Assembly (NCBI RefSeq): GCF_011601265.1
Contig: NZ_JAAOLX010000001.1
Location: forward strand, 723,081-787,080
Origin: Iodobacter violaceini
GTDB lineage: Bacteria; Pseudomonadota; Gammaproteobacteria; Burkholderiales; Chitinibacteraceae
Direction: 5' to 3'
DNA length: 64,000 nucleotides
Part shown: positions 9,471 to 18,461 of the stretch, piece by piece
How the letters are laid out: the number at the start of each line of letters is the position of its first letter
Numbering within the stretch: the stretch's first letter is position 1
The notes under the pieces: model-generated
What the model was told of the DNA's origin: nothing
Seen by the model: only the letters and a program-made list of their open reading frames with translations
The model's database searches: none
Position numbers and translations under genes: made by a program

Positions 9471-9590
9471 GCTCCCCTCTTTGAAAAAGGGGGGCCAGGG
9501 GGGATTTAGCATTGCATGTATTTATAGAAAGACAGTGGCTGATGCAAAAACAAATCCCCCTCACTGCCCCTTTGCCAAAAGGGGAAATTG
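9471..9590. repeat. Short MITE-like inverted repeat (family D)
   Basis: About 120 bases with long imperfect terminal inverted repeats: the left arm runs CTCCCCTCTTTGAAAAAGGG then CCAGGGGGGATTT, the right arm AAATCCCCCTCACTGCCCC then TTTGCCAAAAGGGG. The centre has no gene. It sits between the aldehyde dehydrogenase stop and the DUF779 gene and could fold into one long hairpin in the transcript. Confidence 0.7.
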
Positions 9591-9649
9591 CAGCACCAGA
9601 ACTGCTGACTAAAATTACGCAAATACTCAGGGTTGCGGAGGATACATCC

Positions 9650-9982
9650 ATGAAGAATCAAGTCAGCGCCACACCGGCCGCGCTTGCCCTGATTGATACG
9701 CTGACAGCCCAATATGGCCCGCTGATGTTTCATCAATCGGGTGGCTGCTGCGATGGCAGCTCGCCCATGTGCTTTCAGGCAGGTGAGCTCATCATTGGCG
9801 ACAGCGATGTGCTGCTGGGTGAGATCGGCGGCATGCCGTTTTATATTGGCGCTGCGCAGTTTGCTTACTGGCAGCATACGCAACTCATCATTGATGTTGT
9901 GGAGGGGCGGGGCGGAATGTTTTCTTTAGAGGGTGGAACAGGCTTACGTTTTTTAACCCGCTCTGAGCTTTGCCCAATTTAA
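9650..9982 (+). CDS. DUF779 family protein
   Basis: A 110-residue cytoplasmic protein of the DUF779 family, of unknown biochemical role and usually encoded next to AcoR-regulated aldehyde dehydrogenases. The start is the ATG after GCGGAGGATACATCC; an upstream in-frame extension runs through the MITE-like repeat and is rejected. A conserved cysteine-rich stretch, HQSGGCCDGSSPMCF, lies at about residues 25-40 and could bind a metal or be redox-active, which is inference. Co-transcription with the dehydrogenase is likely though the repeat element lies between them. Confidence 0.85.
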   Translation: MKNQVSATPAALALIDTLTAQYGPLMFHQSGGCCDGSSPMCFQAGELIIGDSDVLLGEIGGMPFYIGAAQFAYWQHTQLIIDVVEGRGGMFSLEGGTGLRFLTRSELCPI

Positions 9983-10092
9983 GCATAATGACTTACGTCT
10001 TATTTTAATGTTGAAAGATTATAAATACCCCAAAGAACAATGCAGTTGCTAAAATCGCGGGATCGATCACTATTTCCCTCACGAGATAATAA

Positions 10093-11100
10093 ATGCTCTC
10101 CAACCTTCGCTTTTTTAAAAGCTCGTTCATTGTTACGCTGATTGGTTTAGCGGCAGCATTCTGGCTGGGTGGCCCCAAAGCCATGTTTATTGCCGCTATT
10201 TTATCGGTTTTAGAAGTTTCTCTCTCTTTTGATAATGCAGTAGTCAATGCAACAGTTCTTAAAGATATGGATGCCGTCTGGCGTAAGCGCTTTATGACCT
10301 GGGGTATGCTGATTGCAGTATTTGGAATGCGGGTTATATTCCCTGTGCTTATTGTGGCCGTTATTGCACACCTTACCCCATGGGCCGCTTTAATGATGGC
10401 GGTCAGCCAGCCTGAGCAATATGCAGCGGCTTTAATCTCATCCCATATTATTGTGGCCGGGTTTGGTGGTGCATTTTTAATGATGGTGTTTTTGAAGTTC
10501 TTTTTTGATCAGGACAAAGATGTGCACTGGCTGCATGTTATTGAATCCCCTTTAGTTAAAATGGGAAAAATGGGTGGAATTGAAATCGGCCTTTGCCTTA
10601 TTCTTGCCTATGCTTTTTCTACTCAGCTGAATACTGCTGAGCAGCTTAGTTTTATTCTTTCTTCAATTACCGGTATTGTGACTTATATTGTTGTTGATGG
10701 TTTTGGCTCACTATTAGGCGGTGAAGAAGGACACGATCAGACAGTCGTTGTTCGTACCGGCCTTTCAGCCTTTTTATATTTAGAAGTACTGGATGCCAGC
10801 TTTAGTTTTGATGGTGTCATTGGCGCATTCGCACTCTCCAATAATATTTTCATTATTGCAATTGGTCTGGGTATTGGTGCCATGTTTGTACGGTCACTCA
10901 CTATTATGTTTGTAGAAAAAGAAACGCTGGACCAATTCAGATTCTTAGAGCATGGCGCGTTTTATGCAATTGGTGCGCTGGCCTTTATTATGTTCATTGG
11001 CACTTTCCATGAAATACCGGAAGTGGTAACAGGCTTAATTGGTGCTGGTTTGATTGGTGTTTCATTACTTGCATCTCTGCATTATAAAAAACACAATTAA
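10093..11100 (+). CDS. DUF475 (TerC-like) integral membrane protein
   Basis: A 335-residue inner membrane protein with about nine hydrophobic segments. Two conserved acidic motifs, EVSLSFDNAVVNA (about residues 40-52) and DASFSFDGVIGAFA (about 233-246), are the hallmark of the DUF475 branch of the TerC-like family, which is linked to metal homeostasis and often encoded with TerD-family genes. It is the only TerC-like protein in the window and lies about 2 kb from the end of the Ter locus, but on the opposite strand with a chemoreceptor in between. A strong terminator follows. It could supply the membrane arm of the Ter system; that is inference. Confidence 0.88.
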   Translation: MLSNLRFFKSSFIVTLIGLAAAFWLGGPKAMFIAAILSVLEVSLSFDNAVVNATVLKDMDAVWRKRFMTWGMLIAVFGMRVIFPVLIVAVIAHLTPWAALMMAVSQPEQYAAALISSHIIVAGFGGAFLMMVFLKFFFDQDKDVHWLHVIESPLVKMGKMGGIEIGLCLILAYAFSTQLNTAEQLSFILSSITGIVTYIVVDGFGSLLGGEEGHDQTVVVRTGLSAFLYLEVLDASFSFDGVIGAFALSNNIFIIAIGLGIGAMFVRSLTIMFVEKETLDQFRFLEHGAFYAIGALAFIMFIGTFHEIPEVVTGLIGAGLIGVSLLASLHYKKHN

Positions 11101-11114
11101 AACTATTCAATCGG

Positions 11115-11148
11115 AAAAGGGGCGATCTTTGGATCGCCCCTTTTTTTT
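11115..11148 (+). terminator. Rho-independent terminator after the DUF475 gene
   Basis: AAAGGGGCGATC-TTTG-GATCGCCCC followed by eight T, directly after the DUF475 stop codon. Confidence 0.9.
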
Positions 11149-11313
11149 AAGCAAAACAATCAACTTCTGCCCCTGCTTTGCTAAACAATCAGCAAAAAAA
11201 CTCTTACGTAAAAAATTCAAGAACTTTCAAAAAAACATAATAAAAACCATATCCGCTTATCAGCTTACTTAAATAAAAGGTTTTAAATGCAGATAAACAG
11301 TCATACATTTTAA

Positions 11314-11328
11314 AGGTCATTCTGACCT
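11314..11328 (+). promoter_or_regulatory. Perfect palindrome upstream of the chemoreceptor gene
   Basis: AGGTCA-TTC-TGACCT, a perfect 6-base inverted repeat with a 3-base centre, 14 bases before the ATG and next to the GAGACA ribosome-binding site. It could be an operator or an RNA hairpin near the start. No regulator is identified. Confidence 0.4.
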
Positions 11329-11342
11329 ATTTTGAGACAATC

Positions 11343-12959
11343 ATGAAAGTTAAGAATAAGCTAATATTATTATCAGGAAGTCTGATCAGCATTATTTTAA
11401 TGCTGACTGCGCTGAGCCTGTCTAGCTTAGAAAACGGCTCCAAAAACTTCCAAACCACAATCGCTGATCGCGTGATGCCACTGGTGCAGTTAAAAAATGT
11501 TTCCGACATGTATGCCATCAATATTGTCGACACCGTGCATAAAATCACCAATGGCAGCCTGACAACGGCACAAGGGCTTAAAAATGTAAAAACAGCCAGA
11601 AAAACTATTGAGAAAGAATGGCAAATTTATAAAGCCACCGAACTGACCCCCACAGAAAATGAGCTGGTTCAGACTGCAGATAAAAGCATGAACCCTGCAG
11701 CAAAAAGTTTTGACGAGCTGGAGAAGCTGTTAGAGACCAGTAATTTTGCGGCCATCAATGAATATGCAGCCACTACCCTTTATCAGCGTGTAGACCCAAT
11801 TACAGATGTGGTTGATAAGCTGATTCAGCTGCAGCTGAATGTAGCGAGAGAAAACCTGGAATCATTTAAACAAAGCCATCACCAGGCCATTGTTGGCGGG
11901 GCCATGTTTGTGATTATCGCCACGCTTTCCGGCCTTACTCTTACTTTATGGATTATGCGGTCGTTGTTAAATGATCTGGGCGGAGAGCCCAGCGATATGC
12001 GCTCAGCAGCTACACGAATCTCTGAAGGCGATTTAGCCTCGCCCGTGCATGTGCCCAGCAATATGCGGGACAGCCTGGCCGGTGCGATGGAATCGATGCG
12101 CACCCAGCTGGCAGCCCTTGTAGAAAACATTCAAAGCTCATCCACGCAGCTGGCCACCGATGCTGCACAAACCCGCAGCAGCAGCCAGGAAGTACACGAA
12201 TCAGCCGGGGAGCAAAGCGATGCAGCAGCCAGAATGGCGGCGGCAGTAGAAGAATTATCCACTGGGATGTCACACCTTAAAGACTATTCAAGCTATGCCT
12301 TTGAGGTAGCCAGTAATTCGGGCCTGCAAGCCGAGCAAGGTGCGCAAGCCCTGCAAGAGCTGACCAGAGAGATGCAAATCGTCTCAGACAGCGCGCATAT
12401 CGTCACAGATACGGTTAACAATCTGGAAGAGCACAGCGCCAGCATTGGCCGGGTAGCCCGGGTGATTCAGGATATTGCCGAGCAAACCAATCTGCTGGCC
12501 CTGAATGCTGCCATTGAAGCAGCACGGGCAGGCGAGCAAGGCCGAGGCTTTGCCGTGGTGGCCGATGAAGTTCGCAAACTGGCCGAGCGCACCACCCAGG
12601 CCACACGGGAAATCCAGGAAACGCTGGGCACCATCACGAACACCACTCACGATGCCGCCACCAATATGCGTAACAGCCTGAGCCAGACAGAGCTGGCTTT
12701 AGAGCATGCAAACCGCAGCAGCGTCATGCTGGGGCTGATCAAGCAAAGTGCGGTGGAAACCAAGGAAGCCATGGCAAAAATCACGGATGCCCTTGCCGAG
12801 CAAAACACCGCTGGCCAGGAAATCGCCGTGAATGTGCAATTGATTGCCGTGATGACCGAGCGCTCATTCTCTGCATCTAAAGAAATCAATATCGCGGTAG
12901 ACAACAACGCCCAGCTGGCACAAACACTAAGGCAGGCCGCAGTGCGGTTTAGTTGCTGA
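11343..12959 (+). CDS. Methyl-accepting chemotaxis protein
   Basis: A 538-residue transmembrane chemoreceptor. TM1 is at about 7-29 and a periplasmic four-helix-bundle-like sensor at about 30-185. TM2 lies at about 187-208 and a HAMP segment follows ([20 protein letters not shown]). The cytoplasmic coiled-coil signalling domain has the near-invariant tip [20 protein letters not shown], which contacts CheA and CheW. No CheR-tethering pentapeptide is visible at the C-terminus (ends VRFSC). The ligand is unknown. The gene is monocistronic: a terminator precedes it and a strong hairpin follows. Confidence 0.93.
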   Translation: MKVKNKLILLSGSLISIILMLTALSLSSLENGSKNFQTTIADRVMPLVQLKNVSDMYAINIVDTVHKITNGSLTTAQGLKNVKTARKTIEKEWQIYKATELTPTENELVQTADKSMNPAAKSFDELEKLLETSNFAAINEYAATTLYQRVDPITDVVDKLIQLQLNVARENLESFKQSHHQAIVGGAMFVIIATLSGLTLTLWIMRSLLNDLGGEPSDMRSAATRISEGDLASPVHVPSNMRDSLAGAMESMRTQLAALVENIQSSSTQLATDAAQTRSSSQEVHESAGEQSDAAARMAAAVEELSTGMSHLKDYSSYAFEVASNSGLQAEQGAQALQELTREMQIVSDSAHIVTDTVNNLEEHSASIGRVARVIQDIAEQTNLLALNAAIEAARAGEQGRGFAVVADEVRKLAERTTQATREIQETLGTITNTTHDAATNMRNSLSQTELALEHANRSSVMLGLIKQSAVETKEAMAKITDALAEQNTAGQEIAVNVQLIAVMTERSFSASKEINIAVDNNAQLAQTLRQAAVRFSC

Positions 12960-12967
12960 GTGTGAAA

Positions 12968-13009
12968 CACCCCCTCAAATCTTAATGTGTTTCAGGATTT
13001 GAGGGGGTG
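12968..13009. terminator. Long hairpin between convergent chemoreceptor and terA genes
   Basis: A perfect 14-base stem (CACCCCCTCAAATC / GATTTGAGGGGGTG) with a 14-base loop, lying between two convergent stops. It lacks a T run on either strand, so it may act as a bidirectional transcription barrier or mRNA 3' end rather than a classical terminator. Confidence 0.55.
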
Positions 13010-13052
13010 AGAACATCAGACAGTGCGATTAGGATGATGATTCCGAAACATC

Positions 13053-14255
13053 CTAATCTTTAGAGCCCTTTTTAAACCGCAAACCAAATCCAAACCGGTC
13101 ATTCACCTGCTCATGTGCGCTTTTGCCGTTGCTTTGGGCAAAGTATTCCACCAGCTTAGTCACTTGCAGATTGCCGCCGATATTTTCAATCATGGCAATG
13201 GCACACATCGATGCATTGTTGCCCTGATCCAGACGCACTTCCACGGGTGCCCTGCCGGGTACTTCGATGGTGACTACGCCATCGGTTGCGGCCCAGTCTG
13301 GCGCGCCTTCGTAAATAAAAGTAAAAATCAGCAGGCGTTTAATCTGGCTGAACTGATCGCCATTAATAAAGATATTTTCCCCGCCCGCATTACTGCCAGA
13401 GCGGTCATCGTCTTCCAGATGCACAAAGGGTGGCCAGGTAAAGCTACCCCAGCTATTACCCAAAGCTTGCACACCGCCTGGCGTGCCATCAGCCATTTGA
13501 AACAAACAAGCTAAATCAAGATCAATCCGATTGCCTGGGGCTGGCTTATTAATCAGCTTATTAAAAAAGCCACTATTTTCTGGCCCCGCCGGCTGCGCCG
13601 ATTGATTCCAGTTTAAATTTACCCGGATACGGCCAAACCCTCCGCTGGTGTTTTTCTCTAAGGAAACCTTATCGCCGCGTTTTTCCAGTGTAATTTTTGA
13701 CAGAGAAACGGGTTTTGCCGGAGCTGGTGCTGGTGCAGGCGCAGGCGCAGCGGCTTCAGCTTCAGTACCACCAAAATGCTTGAGCAAAGCCGATAAGCCA
13801 CCATTAAAGCCCTGACCTACCGCGCCGAAACGCCATAAACCATCCCGCCGGTACAGCTCACCAACAATCACCGCTTTTTCATCCTGAAAATCAGCGCCAG
13901 AAAATGCAAATACGGCATCGCCCAAACGCATCGAGCTGGCCCCCAGCCGACGCATCGCGCCTTCACCGCTGACCGAAGCAGCAAAAACCAGCTTATGGAT
14001 ACTGTCTGGCAAACGGGCCAGATCAGTCATAAAACTTGCACTACCTGTTCCCAGCTCCAGCACCACGGCATTATTCGGGCACGATTTCTGATTAAAAAAC
14101 ACCATATAGCGATCATCAGACAGCTGATCATTGGCATCCAGACCAAAGCAAGCGATATCCACTTCAATACCAGCCATATTCAGCAGCACAGGAAACGCCC
14201 CTGAGCAGCCCAGATCAGCCAGCTTAGCCTTCTGTCCACGCGCAAAATTTGTCAT
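13053..14255 (-). CDS. terA: TerA-like protein, two TerD-type domains
   Basis: A 400-residue cytoplasmic protein with a TerD-fold domain at about 20-165, an Ala/Pro linker (APAPAPAPAPAK), and a second, diverged domain at about 180-395, the layout of TerA. The first domain ends with the family motif WRFGAVGQGFNGGL. The calcium-binding acidic loop of typical TerD proteins is replaced in domain 2 by LEDDDRSGSNAGGENIF. TerA belongs to the tellurite and general stress Ter complex. It is the last gene of the minus-strand Ter locus, separated from the lyase gene by a dispersed repeat. GGGAA precedes the ATG. Confidence 0.85.
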   Translation of the reverse strand: MTNFARGQKAKLADLGCSGAFPVLLNMAGIEVDIACFGLDANDQLSDDRYMVFFNQKSCPNNAVVLELGTGSASFMTDLARLPDSIHKLVFAASVSGEGAMRRLGASSMRLGDAVFAFSGADFQDEKAVIVGELYRRDGLWRFGAVGQGFNGGLSALLKHFGGTEAEAAAPAPAPAPAPAKPVSLSKITLEKRGDKVSLEKNTSGGFGRIRVNLNWNQSAQPAGPENSGFFNKLINKPAPGNRIDLDLACLFQMADGTPGGVQALGNSWGSFTWPPFVHLEDDDRSGSNAGGENIFINGDQFSQIKRLLIFTFIYEGAPDWAATDGVVTIEVPGRAPVEVRLDQGNNASMCAIAMIENIGGNLQVTKLVEYFAQSNGKSAHEQVNDRFGFGLRFKKGSKD

Positions 14256-14271
14256 GATTCCCGATTCTTTA

Positions 14272-14421
14272 GTTGAATTGACGCCGCCTCGATTATCTGC
14301 AGAGAGGGGCCTTCGTGCTGTTTGGGGCGGCCTTCTATTGGTTCTTTTCTTGGCCGTTCAAGAAAAGAACGCCCCCGCGGGGGCACCCGCTCCAAAGTCA
14401 ACGTGCCGAAGGCTCTAAAAA
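14272..14421. repeat. Dispersed repeat family A, copy 2
   Basis: A shorter copy of the family seen at 7391-7619, with GGGGCGGCCTTCT, the TTCTTTTCTTG...CAAGAAAAGAA palindrome, CCCCCGCGGGGG and GTGCCGAAGGC at the end. It lies within the Ter locus between the lyase stop and the terA start. Confidence 0.75.
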
Positions 14422-14499
14422 TATCTACTTTGCTTAATATCTAAAAGGTAAAAACCGCGGGTTTCACCCGCCCGACAACGCCCTAGGGCGCAACACTCC

Positions 14500-15387
14500 T
14501 CACACCAGTGAATGCACCCCAAACACCCTTGCCTGCTCCAGTACGCCATGCGCCCAAGCGCGGTGGGTGGCTACTTCGCACATGGAATTGTGCATCCTGA
14601 ATACGGCAGGGCTGGATTCGTCGATGATCCTCATCGCCACATCCACATCCCGATGCTGCACCCGATAATGCTGCTCGATCAGCGCCACCTGGCTGGGATG
14701 AATCGCAGTTTTGCCTATCATACCGTGGGCTAAGTCTTCTTCTACTTCCAGAGCCAGCAGGCTTGGGTTATCTAAATGCTCAAACACAGGCGCAGTCAGC
14801 ACAAAGCCGTAGGGGCGAAAAATCGTCACCAGCTTTGAAATCACCGCCCCCAGCGGGGTTCGGTAAATTGTAAGATGCCGTGGCCTGCGAATGCCCAATA
14901 GCGCCAGCAAATCATTGCCGCCAATCCGCAGCGCCTGAATATGATCCCGCACGCCGGGGCGCTCGAGGCAAAGACGCAGCTGCTTCATCTCGGCATCATC
15001 AAATACTTCCACCGTTTCCAGCGTGGGCATCAGCATAAAATGCGTTTTGCGGATCTGCTTAAAGTAGGCGTCAAAATTATGCTGAGTAATTTTTGGCAGC
15101 ACAAAGCCTGTCAGTTTTTCCACACCAGGCATTTCCAGCACGCGCTTCAGCACTTCCGGGTTTCTGACCCGCACAAAACGCTCGGTTGTTGGCCGCTCAA
15201 CCATCTGTTGCAAAACCAGCGACAGGCTGAACAGAGCGTAGCTCAGCTCGCTTTCTGCCACCGCGTCTTCGGTGCAAAAAATCACTGAGCGTAACTCACC
15301 CAGCAACCCGCCATCAGCAATCTGCTGCAAATCCTTGTGGGTAGCAGGCACGTAAAGTGACGCCCCCATCACTTTATGATTAGCCAT
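14500..15387 (-). CDS. HpcH/HpaI aldolase / citrate lyase-like C-C bond lyase of the Ter locus
   Basis: A 295-residue TIM-barrel protein of the CitE-like (HpcH/HpaI) superfamily, the Ter-associated C-C bond lyase family. Visible elements are IFCTEDAVAESEL near residue 36 with the acidic metal-site residues, RNPEVLKRV, IGGNDLLALLGIRR at about 150 and the Ala/Gly-rich GMIGKTAIHPSQVALI at about 228, typical of CitE-like folds. In the Ter biosynthetic module it is proposed to cleave or form a C-C bond on a nucleoside-like metabolite. It follows the StiP-type gene by 77 bases. The substrate is unknown. Confidence 0.83.
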   Translation of the reverse strand: MANHKVMGASLYVPATHKDLQQIADGGLLGELRSVIFCTEDAVAESELSYALFSLSLVLQQMVERPTTERFVRVRNPEVLKRVLEMPGVEKLTGFVLPKITQHNFDAYFKQIRKTHFMLMPTLETVEVFDDAEMKQLRLCLERPGVRDHIQALRIGGNDLLALLGIRRPRHLTIYRTPLGAVISKLVTIFRPYGFVLTAPVFEHLDNPSLLALEVEEDLAHGMIGKTAIHPSQVALIEQHYRVQHRDVDVAMRIIDESSPAVFRMHNSMCEVATHRAWAHGVLEQARVFGVHSLV

Positions 15388-15464
15388 CCAGCGCCCCCCT
15401 CATCGGCAATTTGATTTGCAAAGCTTTAAGCGTTGCAATGATGTGCACTGAAGCACCCAAAATT

Positions 15465-16565
15465 TTAGCCATCTAAAACACTCCCAATCAGAGATACCGC
15501 TTGATAAGGCAGGCCCGCATCCACGATAAGCGGCACGTTTTTTTCTATTGCTAACAGCTTTAAATGCGCCACATCGGCCACAGCCGGATCACGCAAAATC
15601 AGCAGCCTTGGCACTCTGCGCAGCAACACACGGGTAGCTTCGCCTATGCCCGGCTTAATCAGATTTACATCCTCAATCCCGTACTGCTCCTGAGTGGCTT
15701 GCAAAAAATCAGCTGAAATCTGCGCCATTTTGACCCGATTAATGGGCTGAGCAGCAGGCACGCCATGCTGTTCTGCCAGGGCAATGGCATCGGCCACAAG
15801 GCCATCAGCAAACAATTGCGACTGATCTTGTAACTCAAATTCATCGTAATAAACGCAGCCATGAAAATCCCCCGGCCCGATCGAATCATTGAGCACCGAG
15901 CGGCTAACGAGGCCAGAAACCGTGGCATTCAGGATGCTCGACGGAATCAGATAGTCCCCGGCTGAGGCGGCACACGCGGCGGTGCCCGCCAGATCAGACA
16001 AAACATAGAGGCCGCTATCGATGGCAACGCTATGCTGCAAATTAAAGGCATTCACCGCTTGCTCCAGCACGCGTGAAATCACGCCTTTGCCAGTCCAGCC
16101 ATCAATAAACACAATAGATTCTGGTTTGTGTCCCTGCTGTAAAATATGCTGCAACGCAACAATATCGATGCCACGATCGCGAATAATCGATACCGAGTAA
16201 TGCACCACCTCCCGGCCCAAAACGCGTTGCAACAGATGCTTTAAAATAACGCCAACGGGTGTTCCGGCACGTACAAGGGAAACCAGGGTAACCGGCCCGC
16301 TGCGTCTTGCTGCGATCAGCGCCGCCAGCCTCAGGCAATCGCCAGCCATTTGCTGGCGGTTAGCCGCAAGCGCATCCTTAAAAACCTGCAAATAACGCGG
16401 TGAAGGCAGGGATTCGGGAGAGAGCATTTCGCTGTAATGCCGCGCGCCGGATTGAATCAGGAGTTCTTTGTTTGCCACATCAATAAACGGCTGTTGCGAT
16501 AAGCGTTTAAGCAAAAAGCGCACATCATCCGGACGATAACTACCGCAAAAGCCACGATTACTCAT
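15465..16565 (-). CDS. StiP-type phosphoribosyltransferase / PELOTA-like protein of the Ter locus
   Basis: A 366-residue protein of the family annotated as cysteine protease StiP. In comparative genomics it combines a phosphoribosyltransferase fold with a C-terminal PELOTA-like RNA-binding-type domain. The PRPP-binding loop is visible as SIVFIDGWTGKGVISRVL (about 149-166), and HYSVSIIRDRGID is another conserved stretch. The C-terminal part (about 280-366) would be the PELOTA-like region. Its ATG overlaps the HAD stop in an ATGA, so the two are translationally coupled. Proposed role: a base or ribosyl transfer step in making a nucleoside-like metabolite; unproven. Confidence 0.82.
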   Translation of the reverse strand: MSNRGFCGSYRPDDVRFLLKRLSQQPFIDVANKELLIQSGARHYSEMLSPESLPSPRYLQVFKDALAANRQQMAGDCLRLAALIAARRSGPVTLVSLVRAGTPVGVILKHLLQRVLGREVVHYSVSIIRDRGIDIVALQHILQQGHKPESIVFIDGWTGKGVISRVLEQAVNAFNLQHSVAIDSGLYVLSDLAGTAACAASAGDYLIPSSILNATVSGLVSRSVLNDSIGPGDFHGCVYYDEFELQDQSQLFADGLVADAIALAEQHGVPAAQPINRVKMAQISADFLQATQEQYGIEDVNLIKPGIGEATRVLLRRVPRLLILRDPAVADVAHLKLLAIEKNVPLIVDAGLPYQAVSLIGSVLDG

Positions 16566-17314
16566 AATGCAGCGACAGTCAGCCTGGCAAGCTGTGTGCC
16601 GTTTGGGATCAGGGCATAATCACAGCTGGCCATAAAACGCGCATCAGATTGGCTGTCGCCCATGCCGATGGTCATGATTTCACCATGCTCTTTTTGCAGC
16701 AGTGAGCGCACATAATCCACCGCGCGGGCTTTATTCAGTGTTTTAGGCAGCACGGCTAAATTATTGCCATTGCGATGAATAAAGAAGTCTTTACCCTCGC
16801 CCGCCACCCAGGGTGCAACGGCTTCACGCTCGATTTGCTCCAGATTGGCATCGATTTTATCGGTGTCTTTAATCAGTGCATAAAACGGCGTATTGCAATC
16901 CTCTACCAAACGGGCACGGCCCTTTAAACCCACTTTTTCGCAATAATCATCAATCACGGCCATCACAGCGTGCAGGCCTGGCAATGCCTGCTCCATATCC
17001 GCACGCATGGTTTCCAGCCAAAATGTATCCACGCTGCCACAGGGCTTGAGCACCACACCGCCATAATCGATGATGGAATAACTGTTAAAAGGTAAATCAA
17101 CCCGGCGCAGTGCATCTAAATTACGCGCCGTGCTTGGAATCATGGTCATGGAAGCGCTCATCATCTCGAAGAACGCACGCTGACGCGGTGTTGTGAATGA
17201 AATTGCAACACCATCTTTCAGATAGCCAACCGGACGTAAATCATCCACCCCGGCGCACTTGCCCAGCGTTTGGAACAGAGTGTCATCTAAATCAACGAAC
17301 AGATATTTCTTCAA
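16562..17314 (-). CDS. HAD family phosphohydrolase of the Ter locus
   Basis: A 250-residue HAD-superfamily hydrolase. Motif I is FVDLDDTLFQ with the nucleophile Asp near residue 8, and motif IV is GMGDSQSDARF near residue 218. A cap domain lies between them. It probably removes a phosphate from a metabolite in the Ter module. The best start is a TTG at 17312-17314, 23 bases inside the upstream PRTase gene, with GAGA before it. Its stop overlaps the next start in an ATGA. The tight overlaps on both sides show that this part of the locus is one transcript. Confidence 0.85.
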   Translation of the reverse strand: MKKYLFVDLDDTLFQTLGKCAGVDDLRPVGYLKDGVAISFTTPRQRAFFEMMSASMTMIPSTARNLDALRRVDLPFNSYSIIDYGGVVLKPCGSVDTFWLETMRADMEQALPGLHAVMAVIDDYCEKVGLKGRARLVEDCNTPFYALIKDTDKIDANLEQIEREAVAPWVAGEGKDFFIHRNGNNLAVLPKTLNKARAVDYVRSLLQKEHGEIMTIGMGDSQSDARFMASCDYALIPNGTQLARLTVAAL

Positions 17315-18461
17315 TATGATTCTCAGATAAGAAATGGAATAAACGCCCGCCTACAGCCTGCGCAATACGCTGCAGCGCTTGATTCGGCGGGGTTTCATGA
17401 CAAACCAACACATGATCGTACTGGCCGATTGTGACGTTATAAATATAGTTTTCGACCCCCTCGCCATAGTTATCAGCAAAGCTCAGCGCATGGCTGACCG
17501 CTCCCCATTTCAGGATGGGTGAGCGTGTGGTCGATTGCACCTGCACATCACAACCTAAAGCTTCCAAAGCGCTGCCCAGCAAAAAAGCCGGGTGCATAAA
17601 CTCGCCCGTACCTAAAACCAAGACCCGCTCATCCGCCCCAATAGCAGCGGCTAATTTTTTAGCCAGCGTATCAGGCGCAACGAGCGCACGATCCAGCCCC
17701 AGACGGCCAAAACCGCCATTTGCACCGCGATCAGCATGCGCCTCAAATACCTGCGCCGCGCTGCTGGATGGCTGTAAATCGCCAGCCGTGAACACATATT
17801 CGCCACTTAAGCTGGCGGCAATTGAAACGGGAATACCAAAACGCTGTGACAGAACCTCGTTTGCAGCCTTGCCCATAAAATTGGTAATGGTGGCGAGGTG
17901 AACGTGCCCGATGTTTGGATTGAGTACCCGGCAGGCATTGCTTAGATTTAAAAAGGTGTTGCCGGTGCTGGCTTCATCGTCCACCAGCACCAGAGATTTG
18001 GCATTCAGTAATAAGGCCCGCAGCCGGGCATCTTGCGGCATATGCAAAAACTGCCGTGGTGCATGGCTGTGTGCTTCGGCAAACTCGATAATCTCTGCCC
18101 CGCCAACGTGATAACGCGAGGTGTGCAAAAACAGCGCTTCTGTACCCGGGTGAGCGTTTTTATAGGCCTCAAAAACGCCCTGCCCCAGGCCAATTGCCGT
18201 TTCGGCCATCGCGATAAACACCACCGGGCCGGGTAAACCGGCGGGCACTTGCCCGGCCAGATTTTCATGAATTTTGCGCATCAGCGCAGGGCGCACCGGC
18301 CAGTGTTTGCCCAGCACCTTACTTAAAAACAGAAACCCCCGCTTGGCATTCGCTCTTGCTGCAAAGCCCATCAACTCATCCACGCTGAATGCGCCCGCAT
18401 CAACAGTGAGCTCCATCAGTCCCGTGGGTAATTCAATTTTAATGGTTTGCGGACTAGTCAT
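17292..18461 (-). CDS. Phosphoribosyltransferase with TRSP-type C-terminal domain
   Basis: A 389-residue protein. The type I PRTase core carries the PRPP loop LVLVDDEASTGNTF (about 160-173), and the C-terminal part (about 285-389, GTGEFMHPAFLLGSAL) fits the TRSP domain found only with such PRTases. I chose the ATG at 18461 because it overlaps the ATP-grasp stop as ATGA; a GTG 15 bases upstream is also in frame. The reaction proposed for the family is attachment of a ribosyl phosphate to an unusual base or acceptor. Neighbouring ATP-grasp and HAD genes overlap it directly. Confidence 0.85.
   Translation of the reverse strand: MTSPQTIKIELPTGLMELTVDAGAFSVDELMGFAARANAKRGFLFLSKVLGKHWPVRPALMRKIHENLAGQVPAGLPGPVVFIAMAETAIGLGQGVFEAYKNAHPGTEALFLHTSRYHVGGAEIIEFAEAHSHAPRQFLHMPQDARLRALLLNAKSLVLVDDEASTGNTFLNLSNACRVLNPNIGHVHLATITNFMGKAANEVLSQRFGIPVSIAASLSGEYVFTAGDLQPSSSAAQVFEAHADRGANGGFGRLGLDRALVAPDTLAKKLAAAIGADERVLVLGTGEFMHPAFLLGSALEALGCDVQVQSTTRSPILKWGAVSHALSFADNYGEGVENYIYNVTIGQYDHVLVCHETPPNQALQRIAQAVGGRLFHFLSENHIEEISVR

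Noticed and set aside
11054..11272. 72-codon frame overlapping the end of the DUF475 gene
   Set aside because: It runs through the terminator hairpin and poly-T, so it cannot be a normal gene.
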